Shown here: in pieces, positions 25,278-33,239 of the stretch | Position numbering within the stretch: position 1 is the stretch's first letter | How the letters are laid out: every line of letters starts with the position of its first letter | NCBI GenBank assembly: GCA_019639135.1 | Contig: JAHBSL010000004.1 | Location: 62,001-126,000 of the forward strand | DNA length: 64,000 nucleotides | Direction: 5' to 3' | From: Acidobacteriota bacterium | Lineage (GTDB): Bacteria; Acidobacteriota; Blastocatellia; Pyrinomonadales; Pyrinomonadaceae | The notes under the pieces: model-generated | The model's database searches: none | Told to the model about the DNA's origin: nothing | Seen by the model: the letters and a program-made list of their open reading frames with translations, nothing else | Position numbers and translations under genes: made by a program

Positions 25278-27275
25278 TTATTGCCGCTGAAATTCAGGTG
25301 TGCCGAGCAAGAGGCTTACTGCCTTGAAGACCTCGGGCTCGCCCGATGGCTGCATCAGCCTCACACGTCGGTTCATTCCGCCGCCGGGCATTCCCGCCGG
25401 CCGCATGTTTATATCGCCGAGATCGAGATCGTCCGCTTCGTTGCCTGCCGCTACTTCGGGCAACGGCTGTGCGGCCTGTTTTTCAAGCGATGCGCGGGTC
25501 GCCAGCGAGATCTCGTTGTACAGGATCTTCCTGATGGCGTTTTCAAGAATTTCGCCTCGGCTCGCGGCGTAATAACTTCGGAGGTCAACCCGTGTGCCGG
25601 GAATACGATTGCTTGAAACGGCGACGGCAAAGTTCAGCCGCTCAAGGAGAGCACCCGTGTTCACCCAATCTTCGGCGGTGTCCGGATATCCGGTCGGGGC
25701 CTGATATCCATACGGCACCTCGCCGAGCTTATTGAGCATTCCGATCAGTGCCGGGTTTGCGTTCGTCTCGGCACCAAGAGCGCGAAGCGTGCTGACGGCA
25801 AGCTCGAATGGCGTCTTGATCTTCGCCCGGTAGTTCTCGGGAGCAAAGAAATCTTTATCGGTGAACAACGCTCGAAGCGTTGCTTTGATATCACCATTCG
25901 ACTTGCTGAACGCGGCTGCTATGCGTTCGACCATCGCCTCGCTTGGGTCATCGCGAACGAATTTTACGGCGAGCTTGCGGGCGATGAACTTTGCAGTCGA
26001 GGGATGCTTGACGAGGATGTCGAGCACTTTCAGCCCATCCTTCATTCCGCCTTCGTCTATCTTTTGCCCGAGCACGGTCTTTGGGCCTTTCTCGTGCCAG
26101 CGTTCGTTGAAATAGAACTCGCCGCTTTCGATGTCATCCGGGATGCCGGCCATACGCTGGAGCCGCTCGATCTGGCGATTCTCCTCGCCGCGGATCATGT
26201 TTGCGGCGGCACGGCGATAGCCACGCGGGTCTGCAATCGTCCAACCTGTAAACGCTTTTGCGACCTCGACGATGTCCTGCTGCGTATAGCCGCCGCCCAC
26301 GCCAAGCGTGTGAAGCTCGAGCAGCTCGCGTGCATAGTTCTCATTGAGCCCTCGCCGCTGCTGATTGCCGGCATTGCGGGCCTGAGCGATCCGGCGGTCG
26401 AGTTCCGCATCTGTAATGCCCTGCCGCTGCTTGATCTGCTCGCGGAGCCGCGGAGGGACCTCGCCGTTGCGGATAGCTCGCTGGAGCGGTCCATTGCCGC
26501 CGGCACGTTGTTGTGAATTCGGAGAGACGGACTCGAAATTATCAAGGTAGAAGAGCATCGCCGGATGCTGCGCCGTGCCGGCGAGCAGATCGCGGAAATT
26601 GCCGAGCGCATGCTTTCGGAGTACATCGCGTTCATAGCTCGGGATGTACCACCGGACGGCGGCCTTACCGGCAAAAACGTTGAAGTGGTTCTGCCAAAAA
26701 TCGACCATCACTTCCTGAAGCTGACGTTCGGAATAGGCTGCTCGGACGACGCGGTTGCCGACGATCTGCGGCAGAAGCTGTCCTGCCGGACGAAGACCAT
26801 ATTTGATATAGATCTCGCGAAGCTGCTGCTGTCGTTCCTGCCTTTCTGCCGCACTCGGCTTCTCGTTCATCGCGACGGTCCCATTCGCCGGCTGCTGACG
26901 CCGGTTGCGGCCTTCAAGCTGTTGGAGAAGTGCTCCGGGGTTCGGGTACTTGCCGAAGATCTCTGCGGTGGACATCCCGAATACGTCAAAGCGGGAAATG
27001 CGTGCCTCAAGCTTTGTGTCGTCGATCGCCGCAGCATTTAGCTGCTGTTCGATGAACTTTTCGATGCCGATTGCCTTTACGCGTTCGAGGTCGCCGGGAC
27101 GCGGACCGAAGGTCAGCCGATTGAGAACGTGAAGGATCTTTTGTTCCTCGGTGAGCTTCTTCGCGGGCATTGGCTTCAGGGGAAAGCCCCAACCCGGCAA
27201 AACGAACAAGGCGAGCAGGACGGCAGCCGCGGGCCGCCTAAATGATTCAAAAAGAAAAAACCGCATAACTTTCAC
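25278..27275 (-). CDS. DUF1800 domain-containing exported protein
   Basis: 665 residues. Signal peptide at about residues 5-31. The DUF1800 signature VLNRLTFGPRPGDLERVKAIGIEKFIEQQL lies at about residues 50-79; other family features are FWQNHFNVF, LLAGTAQHPAMLFYLDN, LNENYARELLELHTLGVGGGYTQQDIVEVA and ARKLAVKFVRDDPSE. Function is unknown. In most genomes a DUF1501 gene is adjacent; none is visible here. The C-terminal part (about 590-650) is lower in conservation and proline/glycine rich. The downstream gene on the same strand is a serine hydrolase. Confidence 0.92.
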   Translation of the reverse strand: MKVMRFFLFESFRRPAAAVLLALFVLPGWGFPLKPMPAKKLTEEQKILHVLNRLTFGPRPGDLERVKAIGIEKFIEQQLNAAAIDDTKLEARISRFDVFGMSTAEIFGKYPNPGALLQQLEGRNRRQQPANGTVAMNEKPSAAERQERQQQLREIYIKYGLRPAGQLLPQIVGNRVVRAAYSERQLQEVMVDFWQNHFNVFAGKAAVRWYIPSYERDVLRKHALGNFRDLLAGTAQHPAMLFYLDNFESVSPNSQQRAGGNGPLQRAIRNGEVPPRLREQIKQRQGITDAELDRRIAQARNAGNQQRRGLNENYARELLELHTLGVGGGYTQQDIVEVAKAFTGWTIADPRGYRRAAANMIRGEENRQIERLQRMAGIPDDIESGEFYFNERWHEKGPKTVLGQKIDEGGMKDGLKVLDILVKHPSTAKFIARKLAVKFVRDDPSEAMVERIAAAFSKSNGDIKATLRALFTDKDFFAPENYRAKIKTPFELAVSTLRALGAETNANPALIGMLNKLGEVPYGYQAPTGYPDTAEDWVNTGALLERLNFAVAVSSNRIPGTRVDLRSYYAASRGEILENAIRKILYNEISLATRASLEKQAAQPLPEVAAGNEADDLDLGDINMRPAGMPGGGMNRRVRLMQPSGEPEVFKAVSLLLGTPEFQRQ

Positions 27276-27454
27276 CAGTACGAAGAAAAACTAATGCTGC
27301 GGATTTAGACGCCTGAGCGGCGGAAAAGGACGAAGCAACCTGCGGGCGTCACCTTCCGTGTATTCAAGAAAGCCAGATGAAACGATACAACACCCGCGTC
27401 CGGGCGAACATCTAACTTTTCGTTTTATCGGGAGTTTTCAGTTAAAATTGCAAT

Positions 27455-27985
27455 ATGGTTATGAATATGTTCAAAAAGTTCGGTGTGGCCGCATCTATAG
27501 CGATGTTCTTTTTCGCTTGTGTGTCCGCCGTTCCTGCGCAGAACAACACGGTCTTTTCCGACCCGAACGTCGAATATAGCTTTGACGTACCGGATGCCCG
27601 CTGGAAAATGACGGTAAAGCCCTCGGTTACGAATCCGAACGTCGAGTTCGTTTTTATTGACCGGCTTGACGGCCACCTTGAGGTGCGGAAGCTCAACGTT
27701 GCCCAAAATGTCCTGATCTCGGACGTCATCAAAGAGGAAGAGCAGAAACTGCAATTCCTCCCCGGCTATGTCGCGGGCCGCGAAGAGAACTTTGGCGGAA
27801 AGCTGAACGGGGCTATTCTCAATTACGAATATGTGCGTGCCGGACGGCCGATGGCCGGTCGGTTCTATTTTCTTCGCTCCGGCAACACGGTTTACTTACT
27901 TCGGTTTACTGGATTTCGTGACAAGCTGCGATCGATCCGCACCCAAACTGACATCATTGCCCGAACTTTCAGCGTAACCGGCTGA
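27455..27985 (+). CDS. Small exported protein, PsbP/DcrB-like candidate
   Basis: 176 residues. Signal peptide ends near PAQN (residue 28); start codons at residues 1 and 3-5 are near-equivalent. The mature part begins DPNVEYSFDVPDARWKM and has a mixed beta pattern ending NTVYLLRFTGFRDKLRSIRTQTDIIARTFSV, a layout like PsbP/DcrB-type proteins that often follow a VEYSF-type strand. No catalytic residues can be named. It is monocistronic, ending 25 bases before a strong terminator. Confidence 0.65.
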   Translation: MVMNMFKKFGVAASIAMFFFACVSAVPAQNNTVFSDPNVEYSFDVPDARWKMTVKPSVTNPNVEFVFIDRLDGHLEVRKLNVAQNVLISDVIKEEEQKLQFLPGYVAGREENFGGKLNGAILNYEYVRAGRPMAGRFYFLRSGNTVYLLRFTGFRDKLRSIRTQTDIIARTFSVTG

Positions 27986-28010
27986 TCCCGGAAAATTTTA
28001 TGACCTTAAG

Positions 28011-28046
28011 GCCGCGGCAATTTGAGCCCGCGGCTTTTTGCTTTTT
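28011..28046 (+). terminator. Rho-independent terminator
   Basis: GCCGCGG (28011-28017) pairs with CCGCGGC (28028-28034), followed by TTTTTGCTTTTTT. It ends the transcript of the small exported protein. Confidence 0.85.
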
Positions 28047-28235
28047 TCCGAAACCGGCGGCCTGTCCAAAAAGCACCGGTCGGGTCGTATGCGACATGAC
28101 CACAATTCCCCGCGTTCGGCCTCGAATTCTTCCGTTTCTCCGCTAAGTGTTGAACGTTAACGCCTTTGCGGCTTCTGCTATAAGTTGGCACATCAATTGC
28201 CGAATAGTGGGCAATCCTCCCGCGGAGCGAAAGCG

Positions 28236-30008
28236 ATGAAACCGACTTTACTGATAATCGACGACGAACCGGCCATACGAACGCTTCTGACGAGCTTTCT
28301 GGAAGAGCGTTACGACTGCACAACGGCGTGCAACGCCGCCGAAGCACGTGCGGCGTTCGCAGAACAATATTTCAACGTCGTCCTGAGTGACATCGACCTC
28401 GGCGGTGAGACGGGCACGGAGCTCGTCCCAAGCATAATCGAGGCCTCGCCGGAGACCGCTGTAGTTATGATCAGCGGCAATCGTGACCTTGACGACGCGA
28501 TCTCATCGATCCGGGCCGGAGCCTTCGATTACGTCAAAAAGCCCTTCGAGCTCGATTTTCTCGAAATGGCTGTTGACCGAGCGCTTCAGCACAACCAGCT
28601 TCTAAGAAGCAAGCGGCAGTATGAGACGGAACTCGAACATTTGCTCAAGAAACGGACGGACCAGGTCACATATTTGTCGCTTCACGACTCGGTGACGGGG
28701 CTTCCGAACAGTGTTCGCTTCAGAGAAACACTTGCCCGCGAAATTGAAATGGGCAGCGGTGAAGATCTGATCGGAGTGATGCTGATCACGATCGAAGGCT
28801 ATCGGAAATTGCAGGAGACCTTCTGTCACGCGACGGCAAGCGATGCACTCAAAGAGATCGGCCGGCGGTTGGTCGAATGTGTTAATCCGCGATCTACCGT
28901 TGCCCGTATAGACGGTGAGGAATTTGCCGTTCTCATTCCCGGAATCCGGGACCGAGACGAACTTGCCGAGATGGCCGATCGAGCTCTCTGCAAAATCCGC
29001 GAACCGCTCTTCATCGAGGAAGACGAGGTTTTTCTAACAGCCAGCATCGGCATGAGCATCGCCCCGACTGACTCGAACGATGCTGCGAAGCTTATCGAGA
29101 ATGCGAGCTCGGCTCTGCTGAATGCACGCGAGCAGGGCGGAGACCGGACGCAGTTCTACAAGAACGGAATGAACCGTGCTGCCCGGCGTCGGCTTTCGAT
29201 CGAGAACGGCTTGCGGCGTGCGCTCGATCGCAACGAGGTGAGGGTCGTCTATCAGCCAAAGGCCGAATGCCAGACCGGCAAGATCGTCGGAATGGAGGCA
29301 CTCGTTCGTTGGGAGAACGAAGAATTTGGGCCGATCTCACCAGCGGAATTTGTGCCGATTGCCGAATCGACCGGAGCGATCGTGCAGATCGGTGAATGGG
29401 TACTCGACCAGGCGGCCGAATTCGGCGGCGACCTTGCCGACCTCGGTTACGACCTGCAGGTCAGCGTAAATCTCTCAGAACGCCAACTTCGCGAAACGGG
29501 TTTTCGGCAAATTGTCATGAATATTCTGACAGAAAATGAACTGCCCGCAGATAAGCTCGACCTCGAGATCACGGAAAGCCTGCTGATGACCGACCGCGAG
29601 ATCGCCGTAAAAGCGCTTTCGGAGCTGAGGATGCAGGGCATCAATATCTCGATAGACGACTTCGGCACTGGTTATTCTTCGCTTGGCCGGCTCAAATCGC
29701 TCCCGCTCGATACGCTCAAGATCGACCGCACTTTCATCACCGACGTAACTACCGATCCGAACAGTGCGAGCCTTGTCCTGGCACTCGTAACGCTCGCGCA
29801 TAACCTCGGGCTGAAGGTCATCGCAGAGGGTGTCGAGACAGAGGAGCAGCTCAAGTTCCTAAAACTCATTCGGTGCGATGAATACCAGGGCTATCTTCTT
29901 TCAAAGCCGATCGCACGCGGCGAGTTTCTGGAACTTTTGAGGCAAAGATTGCCGCTGCCGATAGGCGGACAGCCTGCATCGAAGTATGCGGGACGGGCAA
30001 GCCTTTAA
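28236..30008 (+). CDS. REC-GGDEF-EAL response regulator, c-di-GMP phosphodiesterase
   Basis: 590 residues from the ATG at 28236 (GGAG at 28224-28227). Receiver domain at 1-115 with Asp pair DDE (9-11), phosphoacceptor Asp52 in VLSDIDLGG and a lysine in DYVKKP. The GGDEF-like domain (about 160-315) has IDGEEF instead of GGDEF and no inhibitory RxxD, so cyclase activity is doubtful. The EAL domain (about 330-580) is intact: MEALVRW, SVNLSERQL, EITES, IDDFGTGYSSL and LKIDRTFI. It probably degrades cyclic di-GMP under control of phosphorylation by a histidine kinase, possibly one of the kinases at 33240-40281. Confidence 0.92.
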   Translation: MKPTLLIIDDEPAIRTLLTSFLEERYDCTTACNAAEARAAFAEQYFNVVLSDIDLGGETGTELVPSIIEASPETAVVMISGNRDLDDAISSIRAGAFDYVKKPFELDFLEMAVDRALQHNQLLRSKRQYETELEHLLKKRTDQVTYLSLHDSVTGLPNSVRFRETLAREIEMGSGEDLIGVMLITIEGYRKLQETFCHATASDALKEIGRRLVECVNPRSTVARIDGEEFAVLIPGIRDRDELAEMADRALCKIREPLFIEEDEVFLTASIGMSIAPTDSNDAAKLIENASSALLNAREQGGDRTQFYKNGMNRAARRRLSIENGLRRALDRNEVRVVYQPKAECQTGKIVGMEALVRWENEEFGPISPAEFVPIAESTGAIVQIGEWVLDQAAEFGGDLADLGYDLQVSVNLSERQLRETGFRQIVMNILTENELPADKLDLEITESLLMTDREIAVKALSELRMQGINISIDDFGTGYSSLGRLKSLPLDTLKIDRTFITDVTTDPNSASLVLALVTLAHNLGLKVIAEGVETEEQLKFLKLIRCDEYQGYLLSKPIARGEFLELLRQRLPLPIGGQPASKYAGRASL

Positions 30009-30531
30009 TGTGGGGAACAATGCCCCACCGGCTCGAAGGCGATTGTGGTCAAGCTCCCTGCCCCCGCAAACCGAACCAGACGGCTAAAGTAGAGGTCAAG
30101 TTGCTCGAACACGCTAACCTGATGACAACTAGACACTTATCGCTTTCCGAAAGAGTTTGTAGATGGTAATAGCTCGAAACAAAAGTGTGGTACGCGGATT
30201 GTATGATTTTAAGGCTGGCGGCAAGCGTAAACGAGCAAAACGCCAACCCAATTGAAAAGAATTGAAAACATCCCTTCCTGGTCTTTCGCAACCGGGGAGG
30301 AAGGTTTGGCCGAGACTCCCAGCCCGCACCTTTATGGTTCGGTCTCCCATCAACGGTCAAGTCCTTGCTTCGCGAATGCGAGCAATTTGCCGGTCGATCT
30401 CCCACCGCCGGCAATAGTCGGATAACGCATATTTTAGTTACGCCCAAAGATCTCCTTTTGGCCGGGATCCACTCCCACGGGTCCCGGACAATTCAGATAA
30501 GACCTTAGTTTCTCCTTTTGCTTCTGCCTTT

Positions 30532-30563
30532 GTGCCGCCTTGTCCGGGCGGCATTATCTTTTT
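30532..30563 (+). terminator. Rho-independent terminator in gene-free stretch
   Basis: TGCCGCC (about 30534-30540) pairs with GGCGGCA (about 30547-30553), followed by TTATCTTTTT. The nearest plus-strand gene ends over 500 bases upstream, so this may terminate an unannotated RNA. Confidence 0.6.
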
Positions 30564-30582
30564 CGGATCAAATAGCGAAAGA

Positions 30583-30613
30583 CCTCTGTGTTCGGATCAG
30601 TTGAACACAGAGG
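30583..30613 (-). terminator. Perfect 11-pair hairpin after the degenerate receiver gene
   Basis: CCTCTGTGTTC (30583-30593) and GAACACAGAGG (30603-30613) with a nine-base loop. It lies 41 bases past the stop of the minus-strand gene 30654-31316; the following T content on that strand is modest, so it may stabilise the 3' end rather than terminate. Confidence 0.5.
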
Positions 30614-30653
30614 CCATGTGATTAAATGAGTTGGACCTTTCTCGGCCGGATGA

Positions 30654-31316
30654 TCACATCGCGAATTCGATGACCGAGTGATCGTAGGTTTGAGGCAGGG
30701 GCGATGGTTCGAATGCTTTTTTTGAAGGCCGAGCGATTCCGCGGCTTTCGGAAAGCAGTGCAGCGATCGATTCGAGCACATCGTGCAGAAGCGGATTCGC
30801 CTCACTTAGGCCCGGATATCCGGCAGTCTGTTCGGCCAGGTGTTCGACGATCTCTGAGAGAACCTGCGAGCGGCGAACAAAGGCTTCGTTCGCCTCTCGG
30901 TTCTCGGCTTCGGAGACCAGCCGATGAAGCTGCCAGAGTGATTTTGCAAAGAGAAACTCGACCTCGGCCTCGTGCGGAAGGCAGTCGTCGGCACCGGCCG
31001 CGAGGGCTTCGGTGATGTTCTGTCGGTTGTGATACCGGCGGGAGAGCATGATGAATGCCGAGGAGGAGGTGAGGATGTCGTTACGGATCTCCCGGCAAAA
31101 TTCGATAGCGGAGAATTCGGGAAGGCCGAGGTCGCAAAGGATCAGGTTCGGACGCTCGACGCGGGCAGCTCGCAGTCCCTCGCTCCCGCTATTGGCAAAA
31201 AGCACCTCGAAGTCGTTACGGTCAAAGGTCCTTACGAGATCGGCAAAGCGTTCGAATTGTCCGCCGACGATCAGCACCTTGCGTCGTACGGAAAGAAAAT
31301 AGGGAGTTTTGTTCAT
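30654..31316 (-). CDS. Degenerate receiver-domain protein
   Basis: 220 residues. A receiver fold fills about residues 12-130: VLIVGGQFERF, LILCDLGLPEFSAIEFCREI (Asp at about residue 62, in the phosphoacceptor position) and AAGADDCLPHEAEVEF. The acidic pair that binds magnesium is replaced by GG in VLIVGGQ and the usual lysine in the final turn is missing, so it is likely not phosphorylated in the normal way. A helical tail follows (about 130-220), with no recognised output domain. It lies downstream, same strand, of the NtrC-type regulator. Confidence 0.8.
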   Translation of the reverse strand: MNKTPYFLSVRRKVLIVGGQFERFADLVRTFDRNDFEVLFANSGSEGLRAARVERPNLILCDLGLPEFSAIEFCREIRNDILTSSSAFIMLSRRYHNRQNITEALAAGADDCLPHEAEVEFLFAKSLWQLHRLVSEAENREANEAFVRRSQVLSEIVEHLAEQTAGYPGLSEANPLLHDVLESIAALLSESRGIARPSKKAFEPSPLPQTYDHSVIEFAM

Positions 31317-31438
31317 GTGTATGGGAATCCAATTTGTTTCGGTATATTTCCGTTGCAGCCCTCCTATTTAGCAAGCGACGTGCCGCAAGCCGATGCCGAA
31401 AAAGTCAATCAAATTGGACAGTTAGGGGGAGATCGTAG

Positions 31439-31498
31439 TGCTCTGCGTAGAAATTTACCCGTTCGGACTAGGGCGAACGGGTAGATTTGGGACAGAGC
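31439..31498 (-). promoter_or_regulatory. Long imperfect hairpin between two regulators
   Basis: AAATTTACCCGTTCG (31451-31465) pairs with CGAACGGGTAGATTT (31474-31488) with a single G.U-type mismatch and an eight-base loop; flanking GCTCTG (31439-31444) and CAGAGC (31493-31498) extend the stem beyond an internal loop. It follows the NtrC-type gene by about 20 bases. No T run follows on the minus strand, so an RNA-processing or protein-binding element is as likely as a terminator. Confidence 0.5.
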
Positions 31499-31518
31499 TT
31501 GTACGGGACAAGATAACG

Positions 31519-32904
31519 CTATTCGCCATTGCGGGCGAGGATTCGGGTAAGTGTTTTTCGATCGATCTGGAGTATTCGTGCGGCGGCCTGTTTATTGCCG
31601 CCGGTGTGGGCAAGAACCTTGGATACATAAGCAGCCTCGATCTCGGCAAGCGAAGCGAGTGTTCCATTCGGCACGGAGAGGCCCGACGGATCGCCATTCG
31701 TATCGGCGGAGAACATCTTGCGGTCAAACTCACGAATTCGTTCCGGCAGGTGCTCGGGATAGACCACATCGTCGGTCATCGATGCGGCGTGGAGAACGGC
31801 ATTTTCGAGCTCACGCACGTTTCCGGGCCAAGGATACCGCTTCATCAACTCAAGTGCCGAAGCCGAAAAGCGGATCGCCGGTGCTCCGGAACTGCGGGCC
31901 TCCGAAGCGAAATGCTCGGCGAGCAATTGAATATCCTCTACTCGGTCGCGAAGCGGCGGAAGACAGATCGTCACGGCATTGAGCCGATACATCAGGTCCT
32001 GCCGGAAGCGGCCATCGGCAACTTCGGACTCAACGTTGCGATTCGTCGCGGCGATCACGCGAGCGTCGATCTTTATAGTACGGTTCGAACCGACGCGGCG
32101 TATCTCACCGAGTTGGAGCGTACGCAAGAGCTTCACCTGAAAAAGCGGGCTTGTCTCGGTCACTTCATCAAGAAAAATCGTGCCGCCATCTGCCTGCTCC
32201 CAAAGCCCAACGCGGTCGACACTCGCTCCGGTAAATGAGCCTTTGACATGGCCGAAAAGCTCTGACTCGATCAGCTCGACCGGTATCGCACCGCAATTGA
32301 CCACAACGAACGGCCCGCCGCGACGCTTTGACCGCTGGTGAATGGCGGAAGCTACTATCTCCTTTCCCGTACCGGATTCGCCCGTGACCAGAACGGGCAG
32401 ATCACTTGCGGCTACGCGGCCGACCATCTTTAAACACTCGACGAACTTTGGGCTGCGGCCGATGAGTGGGATCTCGCTTGAATAAAGCTGCTCGGAACTA
32501 TCGGCGGGCGATGAGCCTTCGTGTTCACGGAGCTTTATCTGCGAACACGCGAGGTCGGCAAGGCGGATGATGTCCTCGACCGAAAACGGCTTGAGCAGAT
32601 AATCGAAGGCACCGATCGAAGTTGCCTCAAGTGCTCCGGCTGCGGACCCTCGGCCCGTCATCAGAACGACCTTGGCGAGCGGCTGCTCTTCGGAGAACCG
32701 ACGAAGGACATCGTATCCATCGGCGGCGCCGAGCATAACGTCGCAGAAAACGAGATCGAAGTTCTTTTCTCCGATCAGTTCAATGGCTTCCTCGCCGGTC
32801 GAAGCCTTCTCGACCGACCAGCCTTTTTCCTCCAGCACCTCGGCGATAAGCTCGAGGAGTTGGGGTTCATCATCGACCACTAGTGCTGAGAGATGGCGGG
32901 ACAT
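31519..32904 (-). CDS. NtrC-family sigma-54 response regulator
   Basis: 461 residues. Receiver domain (1-120) with DDE (11-13), Asp55 in LVFCDVMLG and a lysine in DYLLKPF. AAA+ sigma-54 activator domain (about 147-375) with Walker A GESGTGKE (175-182), the sigma-54 loop as GSFTGA (222-227, Ser replacing the usual Ala) and GGTIFLDEV. A C-terminal Fis-type helix-turn-helix ends in AARILQIDRKTLTRIL. It should activate sigma-54 promoters when phosphorylated. It is divergent from the kinase operon at 33240, its likeliest partner. Confidence 0.93.
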   Translation of the reverse strand: MSRHLSALVVDDEPQLLELIAEVLEEKGWSVEKASTGEEAIELIGEKNFDLVFCDVMLGAADGYDVLRRFSEEQPLAKVVLMTGRGSAAGALEATSIGAFDYLLKPFSVEDIIRLADLACSQIKLREHEGSSPADSSEQLYSSEIPLIGRSPKFVECLKMVGRVAASDLPVLVTGESGTGKEIVASAIHQRSKRRGGPFVVVNCGAIPVELIESELFGHVKGSFTGASVDRVGLWEQADGGTIFLDEVTETSPLFQVKLLRTLQLGEIRRVGSNRTIKIDARVIAATNRNVESEVADGRFRQDLMYRLNAVTICLPPLRDRVEDIQLLAEHFASEARSSGAPAIRFSASALELMKRYPWPGNVRELENAVLHAASMTDDVVYPEHLPERIREFDRKMFSADTNGDPSGLSVPNGTLASLAEIEAAYVSKVLAHTGGNKQAAARILQIDRKTLTRILARNGE

Positions 32905-33239
32905 ACCGGCAGATTATAGCGCAATTTCGATGTATCAGTAGAACTCATTCGGGGTATAGACAATTCCTATTGACTATTTTGTTAAATCGACTAAGAATAT
33001 GAGAACTCTGCCTTTGCCGGCATAAGCGCAGCAGTTGGGCGGCGCCATCCCCCGGCAAGTCGGAAGCGGTAGTCTCGTTCAGGTTCGAATCGAAAGCTCC
33101 CGCAATATCCCGCAGAAATGAGATCAACTCCCTTAAAGATTGCCTCGGGCTCGACGATTCCGGCCTTCGAGTTCTCGCGTGTCCCGACCTTCCCTGAGCT
33201 GATAAAAATAGATGCGGCCGCCAAAATGGAGGCCCGAAG
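32905..33239. other. Divergent regulatory region
   Basis: 335 bases between the start of the NtrC-type regulator (minus) and the histidine kinase (plus). A+T-rich near 32925-33000, then G+C rich. Minus-strand open frames cross it (for example 32991-33542) but run into the kinase gene and carry no known domain. No clear sigma-54 or housekeeping promoter was identified. GGAGG at 33229-33233 is the ribosome site of the kinase. Confidence 0.5.

Larger units (their letters stand above)
30009..30653. other. 645-base gene-free stretch with structured elements
   Basis: No convincing gene is seen. A 132-codon open frame (minus, 30049-30447) has an unusual composition rich in Cys, Arg and Ser and no recognised domain. 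Structure is present instead: GTGGGG/CCCCAC at 30010-30028 right after the EAL stop, an imperfect CCGGGATCC/GGGTCCCGG around 30463-30487, a terminator at 30532-30563 and a perfect 11-pair hairpin at 30583-30613. It could hold a small RNA reading plus and ending at the terminator, or be the relic of a lost gene or repeat element. Confidence 0.4.

Noticed and set aside
30049..30447. 132-codon minus-strand open frame as a gene
   Set aside because: Composition is unusual, there is no ribosome site or known domain, and it spans several hairpins.
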